Shown here in pieces: positions 46,331-55,700 of a DNA stretch of 64,000 nt; the first letter of the stretch is position 1, and each line of letters opens with the position of its first letter. The position numbers and the translations under genes were made by a program. The notes beneath the pieces are model-generated. The model searched no databases. It was not told where the DNA came from and saw only the letters and a program-made list of their open reading frames with translations. Source of the DNA: Pseudomonas fluorescens (lineage in GTDB: Bacteria > Pseudomonadota > Gammaproteobacteria > Pseudomonadales > Pseudomonadaceae); assembly GCF_902497625.1 (NCBI RefSeq), contig NZ_CABVGX010000012.1:1-64000 (forward strand). Reading direction: 5' to 3'.

Positions 46331-46912
46331 TTAAACCATTCCGGTGAATTTAGCCAAAATCGCGACGACATAACCGCCAATAATAGACAAACCAACAATA
46401 CCCAACGGCCGCTGCCACCAATCACCGCTAGGGGACGGCGGCATAGACTGCTGATAAAAATTGATCTGCCCGATCTGATTTGCGTTGACTTGGGTGGCTG
46501 CTCCATTTTGCATCGAGTTGCGCCACTGAGCTTCCTCAAGACGTTCGAATTGAACCTGAACACGCCTCTTGAGTTGGCTAGCGGAAAGGAGAATTTGCTT
46601 TCCAATAATCATCACACCCAGCAAACCGAAAAACAGCAAATTTCCATAGCTGAGCGGGTTTTCCTGGCTGAGGGTAGGCGCGTGCTCCCATACAAAACCG
46701 ATGTAGGGTGATGTGACCTGGTAAACATCGGCTACTAAATTTTGCACAACCCCTCCCAAATGCCCAAAAAATTTTGTGCTCGCGAGAGTCTCTGCTTGAT
46801 GGTGCAGAAAAATCAACGATGAAACCAAATAAAATAGCCCCCCGAAGACCATCAAGGAGAAGCCCACGGCCTGTCGAATACGGTACCGCCGAATTGCTTG
46901 TTGGATGTTCAC
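46331..46912 (-). CDS. Reverse-strand YniB-like membrane protein (cargo)
   Basis: A 193-residue protein with three predicted helices (about 14-37, 88-108 and 170-190) and a Gln/Asn-rich linker. The N-terminal part, IRRYRIRQAVGFSLMVFGGLFYLVSSLIFLHHQ, resembles YniB-family proteins, but not conclusively. It is the only reverse-strand gene between TIGR03747 and RAQPRD and interrupts the otherwise one-directional transfer operon, so it is likely cargo. A 9-bp hairpin at 46963-46984 lies just upstream and may control it. Confidence 0.55.
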   Translation of the reverse strand: MNIQQAIRRYRIRQAVGFSLMVFGGLFYLVSSLIFLHHQAETLASTKFFGHLGGVVQNLVADVYQVTSPYIGFVWEHAPTLSQENPLSYGNLLFFGLLGVMIIGKQILLSASQLKRRVQVQFERLEEAQWRNSMQNGAATQVNANQIGQINFYQQSMPPSPSGDWWQRPLGIVGLSIIGGYVVAILAKFTGMV

Positions 46913-46962
46913 TCTCTGCTATCACTCTTCGTTAACTGATTTCGTCCGCGCTTATCTGCGCC

Positions 46963-46984
46963 CCGCTAACAATGCTGTTAGCGG
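46963..46984. promoter_or_regulatory. 9-bp inverted repeat upstream of the reverse-strand membrane-protein gene
   Basis: CCGCTAACA (46963-46971) and TGTTAGCGG (46976-46984) pair around ATGC. It lies 50 bases before the reverse-strand gene start. The rest of the roughly 300-base gap up to 47211 shows nothing else I can support. Confidence 0.5.
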
Positions 46985-47211
46985 AATCAAAAGTTAACGG
47001 CTACTAATCGTTTTTCATGAGTAACCAATGCTGTACTTGCGGTCCAATCGTGTCATTTTTCCGCGTTTCGTAGCTCTCGATACGGTGTTCGAACTCGCTC
47101 CACGATCAGAGACTGTATCGAAATAAAATGACGCAGCGTGTTTCGTGTTTCTTACTGCTGAGTCCTGGACGTTAGTTGAATGCTGGCCCCATCTCCAAAT
47201 GGGCTATCCAC

Positions 47212-47547
47212 ATGCCGACTACATTTTTCCGAATCTGCCTACTGCTCATATTGATGACGTTCCATAGCGGCGGCTATGCCGCATCTGCTCATGAGCGCGA
47301 GCAGCTCAGCCTAGTTCAGCAGCAGGTCGACACTATTGAGCGCCTTGCGGCGCAAGCTAAGGTAGCCAGGACCTCCGAACCAAACGAACGCTATCGCTTC
47401 GACTATCCCCGCCTGTCTCAGGACATCCAACGCATTCGCCAAGGAATGCAGAACTATCTGTCGCCCTCCCGTGCTCAACCTCACGACGCTGGTGAGCTGG
47501 TCGGCGATTACCGCCTCGACATCCCGTCCGTGGAACCGTCGCCATGA
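47212..47547 (+). CDS. RAQPRD-family ICE protein
   Basis: A 111-residue exported protein: signal peptide to about residue 24, a helical middle (EREQLSLVQQQVDTIERLAAQ) and the name-giving motif as SRAQPHDAGELVGDYR. The canonical D of RAQPRD is kept after an R-to-H change. It opens the second half of the transfer cluster after the cargo insertion and overlaps the next gene by four bases. Confidence 0.85.
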   Translation: MPTTFFRICLLLILMTFHSGGYAASAHEREQLSLVQQQVDTIERLAAQAKVARTSEPNERYRFDYPRLSQDIQRIRQGMQNYLSPSRAQPHDAGELVGDYRLDIPSVEPSP

Positions 47548-47783
47548 GCATGACCGACGCTCAGACCGCAGCGTTCCAAAACGCCTCCGGTTTCTCGGCA
47601 CAGAGCAGTTCGACACTCTGGTTGTCCCTGGTTCTCGTCCTGGCTTTGCTCTGGTGCACCTGGGTGATGTGGACGGCTTACCGGGGCTGGGCCACCGGCA
47701 GTGTGCGCTTCGGCGCGTTTGGCGGCAGCGCCGCACGTGTTTTGCTCGCCCTACTAGTCCTGATGTTCTTCACGCTGTCCTAA
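47544..47783 (+). CDS. TIGR03758-family small ICE membrane protein
   Basis: A 79-residue protein with two helices (about 25-45 and 58-78). FQNASGFSAQSSSTLWL and WTAYRGWATG match the family. It occupies the usual slot between RAQPRD and TIGR03745 and is probably a VirB3/TraL-like channel component. Confidence 0.82.
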   Translation: MSMTDAQTAAFQNASGFSAQSSSTLWLSLVLVLALLWCTWVMWTAYRGWATGSVRFGAFGGSAARVLLALLVLMFFTLS

Positions 47784-47800
47784 TCCAGGAGATCACTGCC

Positions 47801-48172
47801 ATGCTCAAGTGCTTTACCCCTCTAAAAAACAACCTGCGTGATCGTGCCAGCCAGCGCTTGATCGGCCTGCTGTTGGTGCTCGGCCCAAGCCTGGCTTTTG
47901 CCGAGCTTCCCACCATGGAGGCTCCTTCGCGTGGTGAAGGTTCCGGGTTGATCGAGACGATCAAAAACTACGCCTATGACGGCGGCATCCTGCTCGGTTT
48001 GTTGATCGCCCTGCTCGCTTTTCTCGGGGTGGCTTGGCATTCCCTAACTGTCTATGCCGACGTGCAGAACCAGCGCAAGACCTGGAAGGACCTCGGCGCG
48101 GTGGTCGGCATCGGCGCCCTGTTGGTGGTGATCATCATCTGGTTCCTGACCAAGGCCGCCGCGATTCTGTGA
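47801..48172 (+). CDS. TIGR03745-family ICE membrane protein (VirB2/pilin-like)
   Basis: A 123-residue protein starting at 47801 after CCAGGAG. It has a long signal peptide cleaved near AFA-EL (about 35), then two helices with KNYAYDGGILLGLLIALLAFLG and ending WFLTKAAAIL. Size, cleavage and topology resemble conjugative pilins (VirB2/TraA), and the family may provide the pilus subunit. Confidence 0.82.
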   Translation: MLKCFTPLKNNLRDRASQRLIGLLLVLGPSLAFAELPTMEAPSRGEGSGLIETIKNYAYDGGILLGLLIALLAFLGVAWHSLTVYADVQNQRKTWKDLGAVVGIGALLVVIIIWFLTKAAAIL

Positions 48173-48179
48173 GGTCGAC

Positions 48180-48593
48180 ATGAACGACACTATCGAACGC
48201 CTTGCCGACGGCACCTTGGTCTTTCTGCCGGAGCGACTCAACCGCGATCCTGCCGTACTGCGCGGTTTGACCAATGATGAGATGTGGGTAGCTCTCGGCA
48301 CTGGCGCCGCCATTGGCCTGCTGCTGGGCGTTCCTCTAGGGATCGTCACCTCGTCTATTGCCGTTGCGCCGACCAGCATGATCGCAAGCATGGCGCTGGT
48401 GTTATTTGCCGGTGGTACGCTTTTGCGTCGGGCCAAACGGGCTCGCCCCGAGACCTGGTTGTACCGCAAGCTCGAATGGATACTCGCCAGCCGTTGGCGC
48501 CTGGGGCGCGGAAGTTTGATTCTCCACTCCGGCGCCTGGACGATTCGCCGTTCGCGTCGACTGCGCCCTGCCCTGTTCCGGTGGCAACCATGA
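48180..48593 (+). CDS. TIGR03750-family conjugal transfer protein
   Basis: A 137-residue protein. The hydrophilic N-terminus FLPERLNRDPAVLRGLTNDEM leads into two helices (about 38-85) and a basic tail. The pattern is that of VirB3-like inner-membrane subunits. Its stop overlaps the next start (ATGA, 48590-48593). Confidence 0.83.
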   Translation: MNDTIERLADGTLVFLPERLNRDPAVLRGLTNDEMWVALGTGAAIGLLLGVPLGIVTSSIAVAPTSMIASMALVLFAGGTLLRRAKRARPETWLYRKLEWILASRWRLGRGSLILHSGAWTIRRSRRLRPALFRWQP

Positions 48594-49231
48594 ATCGTTT
48601 TCGGAACAAGGTGGATGCCCAACACGCCCACATCTTCAGCCTGCGTCTGGCGGTAGTGATTCTGGCCCTGGTCTGTGCCGGACTTTGGTATGGCTGGCGC
48701 TCGGCACCGACCGATCTGACGGTGCATGTCCCCCCGGATCTGCGCTCGGGCAGCACTCGCAAGTGGTGGGATGTCCCCCCAGAGAATGTCTATGCCTTTG
48801 CCCTGTACATCTTTGGCCAACTCAACCGCTGGCCTTCGGATGGCGAGCAGGATTATCGCCGCGCCATCTATGGCTTGCAGTCCTACCTGACACCCGCCTG
48901 CAAGGCCTTCCTCGACGGTGATTATGAGTACCGCAAGGCCGCCGGCGAGCTGCGCCAGCGGGTGCGTGGCGTCTACGAAATTCTGGGCCGAGGCTACAGC
49001 GAAGATCCGGAACTCAGGGTCAAGCAACTCGACCGCGACAGCTGGCTGGTCAAGCTCGATCTCAATGCCGATGAATATTACGCCGCCGAACCGGTGAAAC
49101 GGGTGGTGGTGCGGTATCCATTGCGCGTGGTGCGTTTTGATCTGGACCCCGAACGCAATAAGTGGGGGCTGGCACTGGATTGTTATCAGGGCACTCCGCA
49201 AAAAATCTCCCTGCCTGGAGGTGAGCCATGA
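48590..49231 (+). CDS. PFL_4703-type ICE protein (TIGR03746, VirB8/TraE-like)
   Basis: A 213-residue bitopic protein with a short cytoplasmic N-terminus, a membrane helix (about 18-38) and a periplasmic domain containing WWDVPPENVYAFALYIFGQLNRWPSDG and DLNADEYYAAEPVKRVVVRYPLRV. The fold pattern is like TraE/VirB8. It is translationally coupled to both neighbours by ATGA overlaps. Confidence 0.84.
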   Translation: MNRFRNKVDAQHAHIFSLRLAVVILALVCAGLWYGWRSAPTDLTVHVPPDLRSGSTRKWWDVPPENVYAFALYIFGQLNRWPSDGEQDYRRAIYGLQSYLTPACKAFLDGDYEYRKAAGELRQRVRGVYEILGRGYSEDPELRVKQLDRDSWLVKLDLNADEYYAAEPVKRVVVRYPLRVVRFDLDPERNKWGLALDCYQGTPQKISLPGGEP

Positions 49232-50040
49232 AGCGGATTTCTACCCTGGGACTCACCGTTGCACTGATGCTATGGGGAGCTGTAGCGCAGGCCGTCGAGC
49301 TGATGCACTGGGAACGCCTCCCCCTCGCGGTCCCGCTGGTGATCAATCAGGAACGAGTGGTCTTTATCGATGAGGCTGTTCGCGTCGGTGTGCCCTCAAC
49401 CCTGACAGGCAAACTGCGTGTGCAATCAACTGGCGGCACGCTGTACCTGCGCGCGTCAGAAGCCATTGCACCGACACGACTGCAACTGCAATCGGTCACG
49501 ACTGGCGAGATTATCCTCCTGGATATCGCGGCCACTCCCGGCGATCAACCGCTGGAGCCCGTACGTATTCTCAAGAATGCTCAGGGGCAAGCTACCGAGG
49601 CTGAATCTAGCACCGTCCCTGTTCCAGAACACACACCGATCCCGGTCGCTTTGACGCGCTACGCCGCGCAAAGCCTGTACGCGCCGCTGCGCACCGTGGA
49701 GTCCCTGCCCGGTGTACGCCGCGTCCCGCTCAAGCTGCGTACCGAACTGCCGACCCTGCTGCCGACCGAAAACGTGTCCAGCACACCCATCGCCGTCTGG
49801 CGACTCGGTGATTACTGGGTGACGGCGGTGAAATTGCGCAATCGTGGTTCAGAGACGGTGCAACTCGATCCACGTCGACTTCAGGCCAAGCTGTTCGCCG
49901 CGGCCTTCCAGCATGCTTTCCTCGGGCCTGTCGGCAGCGCTGAAGACACCACGATCGCCTACCTGGTCACCCGCGGTGCCGGCCTCGAGCAAGCCGTGCT
50001 GCTCCCGCCCGTTGCGCGAGGTGCTGACGATGAAAGCTAA
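49228..50040 (+). CDS. TIGR03749-family ICE protein (TraK/VirB9-like)
   Basis: A 270-residue exported protein: signal peptide ending AQA-VE (about 20), then HWERLPLAVPLVINQERVVFIDEAVRVGVP, the family opening, and a beta-rich body. It is probably the outer-membrane core component. It overlaps the next gene by 11 bases. Confidence 0.84.
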   Translation: MKRISTLGLTVALMLWGAVAQAVELMHWERLPLAVPLVINQERVVFIDEAVRVGVPSTLTGKLRVQSTGGTLYLRASEAIAPTRLQLQSVTTGEIILLDIAATPGDQPLEPVRILKNAQGQATEAESSTVPVPEHTPIPVALTRYAAQSLYAPLRTVESLPGVRRVPLKLRTELPTLLPTENVSSTPIAVWRLGDYWVTAVKLRNRGSETVQLDPRRLQAKLFAAAFQHAFLGPVGSAEDTTIAYLVTRGAGLEQAVLLPPVARGADDES

Positions 50041-51550
50041 CGCCTTGCTCAAATGGCTGGTACCGGCTGCGCTGTTGGGCGTGGTGCTGATCATCCTGAA
50101 AACCTGGGTCCCGGGTGGCAGCACACCTTCTCCAGAGCACCCAGTTGATCAGGGCAATATTCAATTATCCGCCGAGCAAGCCAAGTCGCTCGGCATTGCA
50201 GGCGATACCCCACGCGACACGGTCGCCACCCTGGTCGGCCAGGTGAAGGCCATGCGCAGCGACATGCTCGGTTTGAAGAAACACAATGACTCATTGCAGA
50301 CGGAAAACAACCGCCTACGCGAGCGGGAAAACAGTGTCGATTCGCGTATCCAGACCGCGCTTGGCAGTGTGACCCAGCAGGTCGACGAAGGCCGCCGCCA
50401 AGCCAACGAGGCCCGACTCAAAGCGGAACAAGACAGTCGTCAGGCTCGCGGCCTGCTCACGCAATTGCAGGATCAGTTGTCGGGGCTGACCGGCAAAGGC
50501 AAGGATATGCCAATCGGATTGGGGATCGAGCCTGGCGACGGTGCTCAGTTTGACGGACAGCATCCTGCCAATGATGCGCTGCAGTGGATTGAACCCTCGG
50601 ATGCTTCGGGCACCGACACCCGAGGCAAAACCAAGACCTCCTCCCCCGCATTGAGTCTGCCTACCGCCTTCAACTCACTGGAAGGCTTGAAAGACAATCC
50701 TATTGATCGCAGCCAGAAACAGCTACGTGCAGTCACCAAGGGTGAGCGTGACCTGACGCGATCCGTTGACCGAACCGAAGGGGCGAAGCCGGTCTACACC
50801 ATCCCCGAAAACGCGACATTGATGGGCTCAGTCGCCATGACCGCGCTGATCGGCCGCGTCCCGGTGGACGGCACTGTGAATGATCCCTATCCCTTCAAAG
50901 TGCTGGTTGGCCCTGAGAACCTGACCGCCAACGGCATCGACCTGCCAGACGTCGCGGGTGCCGTGATGAGCGGCACGGCGTCCGGTGATTGGACCCTGTC
51001 TTGCGTACGCGGACAGGTCGAGTCAATCACCTTTGTGTTTACCGATGGCACCATCCGCACGGTGCCTCAGCCAAAGGCGGTAGCCAGCCGCAATGCCTCC
51101 ACCACCCAGAGCTCGAACACTGACAAGATCCGCGGTGGACTCGGTTACTTGTCCGATCCGTATGGCATTCCTTGCATTGCCGGCGAGCGCCGCTCGAACG
51201 CCCAACAGTACCTCGGCAGCCAGAGCTTGATCACCGCAGCCGGCGCCGGGGTCGCTGCCCTGCTCGGGGATGAGCGGAACAACAGCAGCGTGATCAGTTC
51301 GGGCGGCAGTGCCTTCGGGGTCACCAACAGCACGGGCAACAGCGCGCTGAATTCAATCCTCAGTGGTGGGGTCAGCGACATCCGCGAGTGGGTGAACAAA
51401 CTGTATGGCGAAACCTTTGCTGCCGTGTACGTACCACCTGCAGCACAGGTCGCACTGCACCTTGACCATGAGATCACCATCGACTACGAGCCCAAGGGCC
51501 GGAGCGTTCGCCATGAAAAAGACCATGCTTCTCTGCCTGACCTGGATTAG
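50030..51550 (+). CDS. TIGR03752-family ICE protein (TraB/VirB10-like)
   Basis: A 506-residue protein starting at 50030. It has one N-terminal helix (about 8-26), a coiled coil (about 70-140) and a beta-rich C-terminal domain with TALIGRVPVDGTVNDPYPFKVLVG, SCVRGQVESITFVFTDG and YGIPCIAGERRSNA. This is the TraB/VirB10 architecture that spans the envelope. It overlaps the following lipoprotein gene by 38 bases, typical of tight coupling here. Confidence 0.86.
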   Translation: MKANALLKWLVPAALLGVVLIILKTWVPGGSTPSPEHPVDQGNIQLSAEQAKSLGIAGDTPRDTVATLVGQVKAMRSDMLGLKKHNDSLQTENNRLRERENSVDSRIQTALGSVTQQVDEGRRQANEARLKAEQDSRQARGLLTQLQDQLSGLTGKGKDMPIGLGIEPGDGAQFDGQHPANDALQWIEPSDASGTDTRGKTKTSSPALSLPTAFNSLEGLKDNPIDRSQKQLRAVTKGERDLTRSVDRTEGAKPVYTIPENATLMGSVAMTALIGRVPVDGTVNDPYPFKVLVGPENLTANGIDLPDVAGAVMSGTASGDWTLSCVRGQVESITFVFTDGTIRTVPQPKAVASRNASTTQSSNTDKIRGGLGYLSDPYGIPCIAGERRSNAQQYLGSQSLITAAGAGVAALLGDERNNSSVISSGGSAFGVTNSTGNSALNSILSGGVSDIREWVNKLYGETFAAVYVPPAAQVALHLDHEITIDYEPKGRSVRHEKDHASLPDLD

Positions 51551-51929
51551 CTTGCTCTGCTGGGTCCTGACGGGGTGTTCCACCGATAAGGAAACGCTTT
51601 TGCCCCATGGCGAGCAAACCATGCTGGACATCTGGAACGGCGCCGGTTCACAAGGAACTCAGCAGCAACTGTTGGAGGCTCGGCAACAGTTACGCTGCCC
51701 GCTGGCTCAGGCAGATTTCTCCTCTTCTCTCCAGGAACCGTACACTCGCACAGCGGCGAATGAGATCCGCAACCTGTTCCCTCGCCTGCCCAATCCCGAT
51801 CTAGTGCTGTACGTGTATCCGCACCTGAGCGGTACCGAGCAAGCACCGGTCCCGGGTTACTCAACCGTCTTTCCGTTCTACCAACGGGTGCAGTACGCAT
51901 TACCTGGTGAACGTCAGGAAGACTTGTAG
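51513..51929 (+). CDS. TIGR03751-family conjugal transfer lipoprotein (TraV-like)
   Basis: A 138-residue lipoprotein. The lipobox LTGC (about 19-22) is followed by STDKETLLPHG and a FPRLPNPDLVLYVYPHL segment. It corresponds to VirB7/TraV of the outer-membrane ring. Its stop TAG overlaps the GTG start of the ATPase gene by one base. Confidence 0.84.
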   Translation: MKKTMLLCLTWISLLCWVLTGCSTDKETLLPHGEQTMLDIWNGAGSQGTQQQLLEARQQLRCPLAQADFSSSLQEPYTRTAANEIRNLFPRLPNPDLVLYVYPHLSGTEQAPVPGYSTVFPFYQRVQYALPGERQEDL

Positions 51930-54682
51930 TGCGTACCGGCGATTCGGGCAACCGCACTCACGCGTGGAAAGCTTGGCGCAACCCGTCGCGCCCGCGCGTG
52001 ACCTTAGCCGATGAAACCGCACTGTATGCGCACAACCCCAGCTTCACCGATCACCTGCCTTGGGTCGAGTACCTCGACACTGAGCAGTGTTTTCTGCTCG
52101 ATGACAATCGTTCGGTGGGTGCGGTGTTCGAGTTGCTGCCCATCGGCACCGAAGGGCGCGAACCCGATTGGCTGATGGCGGCCCGCGATGCCCTCGAGGA
52201 TGCCCTGCAGGATAGCTTTGACGAGTTGGATCAAGCGCCTTGGGTGGCGCAGTTTTTCTGCCAGGACGACAACGATTTCACCCCCTATCTGACCCGACTC
52301 ACCGACTATATCCGGGACAGCGCGCGAGGCACGGTCTTCACCCAAGCATATTTGGAGCTCAGCCGTCGTCATCTGAAGGCCATCACCAAGCCCGGTGGTC
52401 TGTTTGAGGATAAGGTGGTTACGCGCCTATCCTGGCGTGGCAATAACCGACGGGTGCGCCTGGTGATCTATCGCTGGCTTGAGTCTGACGCTGAGGAGAC
52501 GGGACTCACTCCAGTGCAATCCCTGCAACAAGCTTGCGAACGTATCGCGGCTTCGTTGCAGGCGTGCGGGGTGCAATCGACACGAGTCGATGGCCGAGGT
52601 CTTTATGCCTGGTTAGTGCCCTGGTTCAATCCTGCGCCCACGCTAACCAATGAAGCGCCCGAGGAGTTCTACCAACGCGTTGCCTATCCGGAGTCTGCCG
52701 AGGGCGAGTCGCTGGAACTGCCCTTCGATCATGACTTTGCCGAGCGGCTGTTCTTCAACGAACCGCGTTCGGATGTGCAGCACGGACTCTGGTTTTTTGA
52801 CGATCAGCCCCACCGGGTCATGGTGGTGGACAAGCTTCGCCGGGCGCCCTTGATTGGTCAACTCACCGGAGAAACTCGCAAGGGCGACGCGGTGAATGCC
52901 CTGTTCGACCAGTTACCCGAAGGCACGGTGATGAGTCTGACCTTGGTGGTCAAACCGCAGGATGTACTTGAGGATCAGTTGAACCGCCTTGCCCGCAAAG
53001 CCATCGGTGAAAACCTAGCCTCGACCCAGACCCGCCAAGATGTTGAAGAGGCTCGTACGATCATCGGTCGCCAGCACAAGCTGTATCGCGGCACCCTGGC
53101 GTTCTACGTGCGCGGTCACGATGAGCAGCAATTGCACCAGCGCTCGGTCAGCCTGGCCAACGCGCTGTTGGGTGCGGGGCTGCAACCGGTACGCGAAGGC
53201 GATGAAGTCGCCGCCTGCAACAGTTACCTGCGTTGGTTACCGATGGTTTACAACCCAGCCCGCGACACGCGCAACTGGTACACACGCCTGATGTTCGCCC
53301 AGCACCTGGCGAACCTCGTTCCAGTCTGGGGCCGCAGCACCGGCACTGGCCACCCAGGCATCACCCTGTTCAACCGCGGGGGGTCGCCACTGAGCTTCGA
53401 TCCGTTGTCACGCCTGGACCGGGCCATGAATGGTCATTTGCTGTTATTCGGTCCCACCGGTGCCGGCAAGTCGGCCACCCTGGTCACCCTGCTGATGCAG
53501 GTCATGGCCGTGTACCGTCCTCGCTTATTTATCGTCGAGGCCGGCAATTCGTTTGGTTTGCAGGGTGACTACTTCGCGACACAGGGCCTGTCGGTAAACA
53601 AGCTCCAATTGAAACCTGGTGCCTCGGTCAGTCTCGCGCCCTTTGTCGATGCTTGGCGCCTGGTCGAGCAGCCGGATCAGGTCGCGAGTCTGTCGATCGA
53701 TGAGCTGGACGATGAGGCGGTAGCCAGTCACGAAGACCGGCGCGATGTTCTCGGCGAATTGGAGATCACCGCCCGCCTGATGATCACCGGCGGCGAGGCC
53801 GAGGAAGAAGCCCGCCTAAGCCGGGCCGATCGCAGCTTGATCCGCGAGTGTATCCTCGATGCAGCACATACCTGTGTCGCAGCGGACCGCCAGGTACTGA
53901 CCCGCAACGTGCGCGACGCCTTGCTGCGCGTCGCCGCTGACCCGCATTTGCCGGAGAAGCGTCGTGAGCGTGCCCAGGAAATGGGCGAGTCCATCGACTT
54001 GTTTTGCCAGGGTTTCGAGGGCGAACTGTTCGATCGCGAGGGCACGCCTTGGCCCGAGAGCGATGTGACCATTGTCGACCTGGCCACTTACGCTCGCGAA
54101 GGCTATGAGGCACAGATGTCCATCAGCTACATCAGCCTGATGAACACCGTGAACAACCTTGCCGAGCGCGACCAGTACCTCGGGCGGCCGATCATCATGG
54201 TCACCGACGAAGGCCATATCGTCACCAAGAACCCATTATTGGCACCGTTCGTGGTCAAGGGTACGAAGATGTGGCGCAAACTTGGCGCGTGGTTCTGGCT
54301 GGCGACGCAAAACCTTGCCGACTTTCCCACTGCTGCGCAGACCATGCTCAACATGATCGAATGGTGGATTTGTTTGAACATGCCGCCGGCGGAAATCGAA
54401 GAGATCGCCCGCTTCAAGAAGCTCACACCAGCGCAAAAAAACCTGTTGCTGTCCGCCAGCAAAGAACCAGGCAAATACACCGAAGGGGTCGTACTGTCGA
54501 AGAAGCTCGAGACGCTGTTTCGGGCCGTGCCACCCAGCCTCTATCTCGCCCTGGCTATGACGGAGCCCGAGGAAAAAGCCGAGCGCTGGACACTGATGCA
54601 GGAGAACAGTTGCTCAGAGTTGGAAGCGGCTTACCGGGTAGCTGAACGGATCGATAGCGCACGAGGAATAGAGCCCATATAA
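51929..54682 (+). CDS. Conjugative transfer ATPase (PFL_4706 / TIGR03744, VirB4/TraC-like)
   Basis: A 917-residue AAA+ ATPase using a GTG start at 51929. Walker A GPTGAGKSATL lies near 510, and Walker B is in IIMVTDEGHI near 755, followed by WFWLATQNLADFP. The N-terminal half (about 1-450) is the TraC/VirB4 membrane-interacting part. The enzyme powers pilus assembly and substrate transfer. The frame is complete. It is followed by the zeta-toxin cassette on the opposite strand, where other elements of this group usually continue with small transfer genes. Confidence 0.9.
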   Translation: MRTGDSGNRTHAWKAWRNPSRPRVTLADETALYAHNPSFTDHLPWVEYLDTEQCFLLDDNRSVGAVFELLPIGTEGREPDWLMAARDALEDALQDSFDELDQAPWVAQFFCQDDNDFTPYLTRLTDYIRDSARGTVFTQAYLELSRRHLKAITKPGGLFEDKVVTRLSWRGNNRRVRLVIYRWLESDAEETGLTPVQSLQQACERIAASLQACGVQSTRVDGRGLYAWLVPWFNPAPTLTNEAPEEFYQRVAYPESAEGESLELPFDHDFAERLFFNEPRSDVQHGLWFFDDQPHRVMVVDKLRRAPLIGQLTGETRKGDAVNALFDQLPEGTVMSLTLVVKPQDVLEDQLNRLARKAIGENLASTQTRQDVEEARTIIGRQHKLYRGTLAFYVRGHDEQQLHQRSVSLANALLGAGLQPVREGDEVAACNSYLRWLPMVYNPARDTRNWYTRLMFAQHLANLVPVWGRSTGTGHPGITLFNRGGSPLSFDPLSRLDRAMNGHLLLFGPTGAGKSATLVTLLMQVMAVYRPRLFIVEAGNSFGLQGDYFATQGLSVNKLQLKPGASVSLAPFVDAWRLVEQPDQVASLSIDELDDEAVASHEDRRDVLGELEITARLMITGGEAEEEARLSRADRSLIRECILDAAHTCVAADRQVLTRNVRDALLRVAADPHLPEKRRERAQEMGESIDLFCQGFEGELFDREGTPWPESDVTIVDLATYAREGYEAQMSISYISLMNTVNNLAERDQYLGRPIIMVTDEGHIVTKNPLLAPFVVKGTKMWRKLGAWFWLATQNLADFPTAAQTMLNMIEWWICLNMPPAEIEEIARFKKLTPAQKNLLLSASKEPGKYTEGVVLSKKLETLFRAVPPSLYLALAMTEPEEKAERWTLMQENSCSELEAAYRVAERIDSARGIEPI

Positions 54683-54720
54683 GGGAGGTGTGGCGCTCCC
54701 AGCTTTGGCCAATCCGGCAG

Positions 54721-55455
54721 CTAGCCGTTGGACACCTTTTCAACGTAGGCATCCATGAACCAGTCAGGGACCTCATCAACCCTGAACTCAAGGTCCGTCC
54801 CATCCGTAACTTCGGCCAGCAGCACCAGATCGGCACCGGAGTTATCGAAGATGTAGGCCCGGTCCGAAGCAGCAATAGCCACAGGCAGCAGGCTCAGGCA
54901 ACGGCCGTAGCGCTGTACAATTTTTTCTGTGGGAACTGGGTGCCCACCTGCCGCGACACGGTTCCTGACCCTGTTGATATTGATGTCAGGGTCTTCAGTT
55001 GCCACAAAGTACAGGTAGGTTCGGTATCCAGACTCTCTTGCCTTGAGCATAAAAGCGATTTTGTCGTCGCTAGACATCACCGTTTCGAAGGTGAAAGACA
55101 GCTGGTCTTCGAGGAGCTTGTTCCGGATGAAGTCAGAGAGCACGGAGGCAAAATAGGAGTTCATCGCGACCGTCTGGAAATTCAGGCCGTTGCTGCTAAA
55201 GCCTATGTTGGTCGCCTCCTCATCGAGCCGGGCAGACCTGACCAGCCGATGCTCCCTAATGAAACCGAGGACCTCATCACCCTCAACTTCCAGTTGAAAA
55301 TCACTGAACTCCAGACGACCGCTGTCTTTGGCAGCCTTCTCGATTTCATCCGGGTTAATGTAGATACCGATCAGGTGGGAAGGGATGGCACTTTTCATCG
55401 TGCTCTTGCCGGAGCCGTTGGGTCCAGCAAAGACCCTCAACCGAGGGACAGTCAT
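54721..55455 (-). CDS. Zeta-toxin family kinase
   Basis: A 244-residue P-loop kinase starting at 55455. Walker A GPNGSGKST is at 11-19, NPDEIEKAA near 36-44 and FETVMSS near 120. DPDININRVRNRVAAGGHPVP is the zeta-toxin arginine-rich signature, and SDRAYIFDNSG lies near 208. Zeta toxins phosphorylate UDP-N-acetylglucosamine and block wall synthesis. Its start overlaps the stop of an 82-residue gene by four bases (ATGA), forming a likely toxin-antitoxin pair. It sits inside the transfer region on the opposite strand, so it is cargo that stabilises the element. Confidence 0.83.
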   Translation of the reverse strand: MTVPRLRVFAGPNGSGKSTMKSAIPSHLIGIYINPDEIEKAAKDSGRLEFSDFQLEVEGDEVLGFIREHRLVRSARLDEEATNIGFSSNGLNFQTVAMNSYFASVLSDFIRNKLLEDQLSFTFETVMSSDDKIAFMLKARESGYRTYLYFVATEDPDININRVRNRVAAGGHPVPTEKIVQRYGRCLSLLPVAIAASDRAYIFDNSGADLVLLAEVTDGTDLEFRVDEVPDWFMDAYVEKVSNG

Positions 55456-55700
55456 GAGCAACGGCGCACCTTAATGACGCCACCCAGAGTCACTTTGTGC
55501 TTGGGCTTGGCCACCCGAATGACTTTGTGCTTACCGTCAGCAGTCGTTTCAACAAGCATGCCGTTCATGACTTCCATCACACTGCGGCCGGCAGCCAGGG
55601 CGTTGATATAGGCGGTATTGATGGCGCCTTCAGCCATGACCGGGATCTTATCCTCCAGTCGGCTCACCAGATCGTCACTCAACACTCGTTTGGCTTTCAT
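55452..55700 (-). CDS. Probable antitoxin of the zeta-toxin pair
   Basis: An 82-residue, mostly helical basic-and-acidic protein (MKAKRVLSDDLVSRLEDKIP) starting at 55700 after GGAGC. It is not recognisably an epsilon antitoxin, but small helical proteins co-encoded upstream of chromosomal zeta-type kinases commonly neutralise them. The ATGA overlap with the kinase start shows coupled translation. Function is inferred from position only. Confidence 0.6.
   Translation of the reverse strand: MKAKRVLSDDLVSRLEDKIPVMAEGAINTAYINALAAGRSVMEVMNGMLVETTADGKHKVIRVAKPKHKVTLGGVIKVRRCS

Noticed and set aside
48044..49201. 385-codon minus-strand frame
   Set aside because: It covers three recognised ICE transfer genes on the opposite strand and shows no domain; a product of codon bias.
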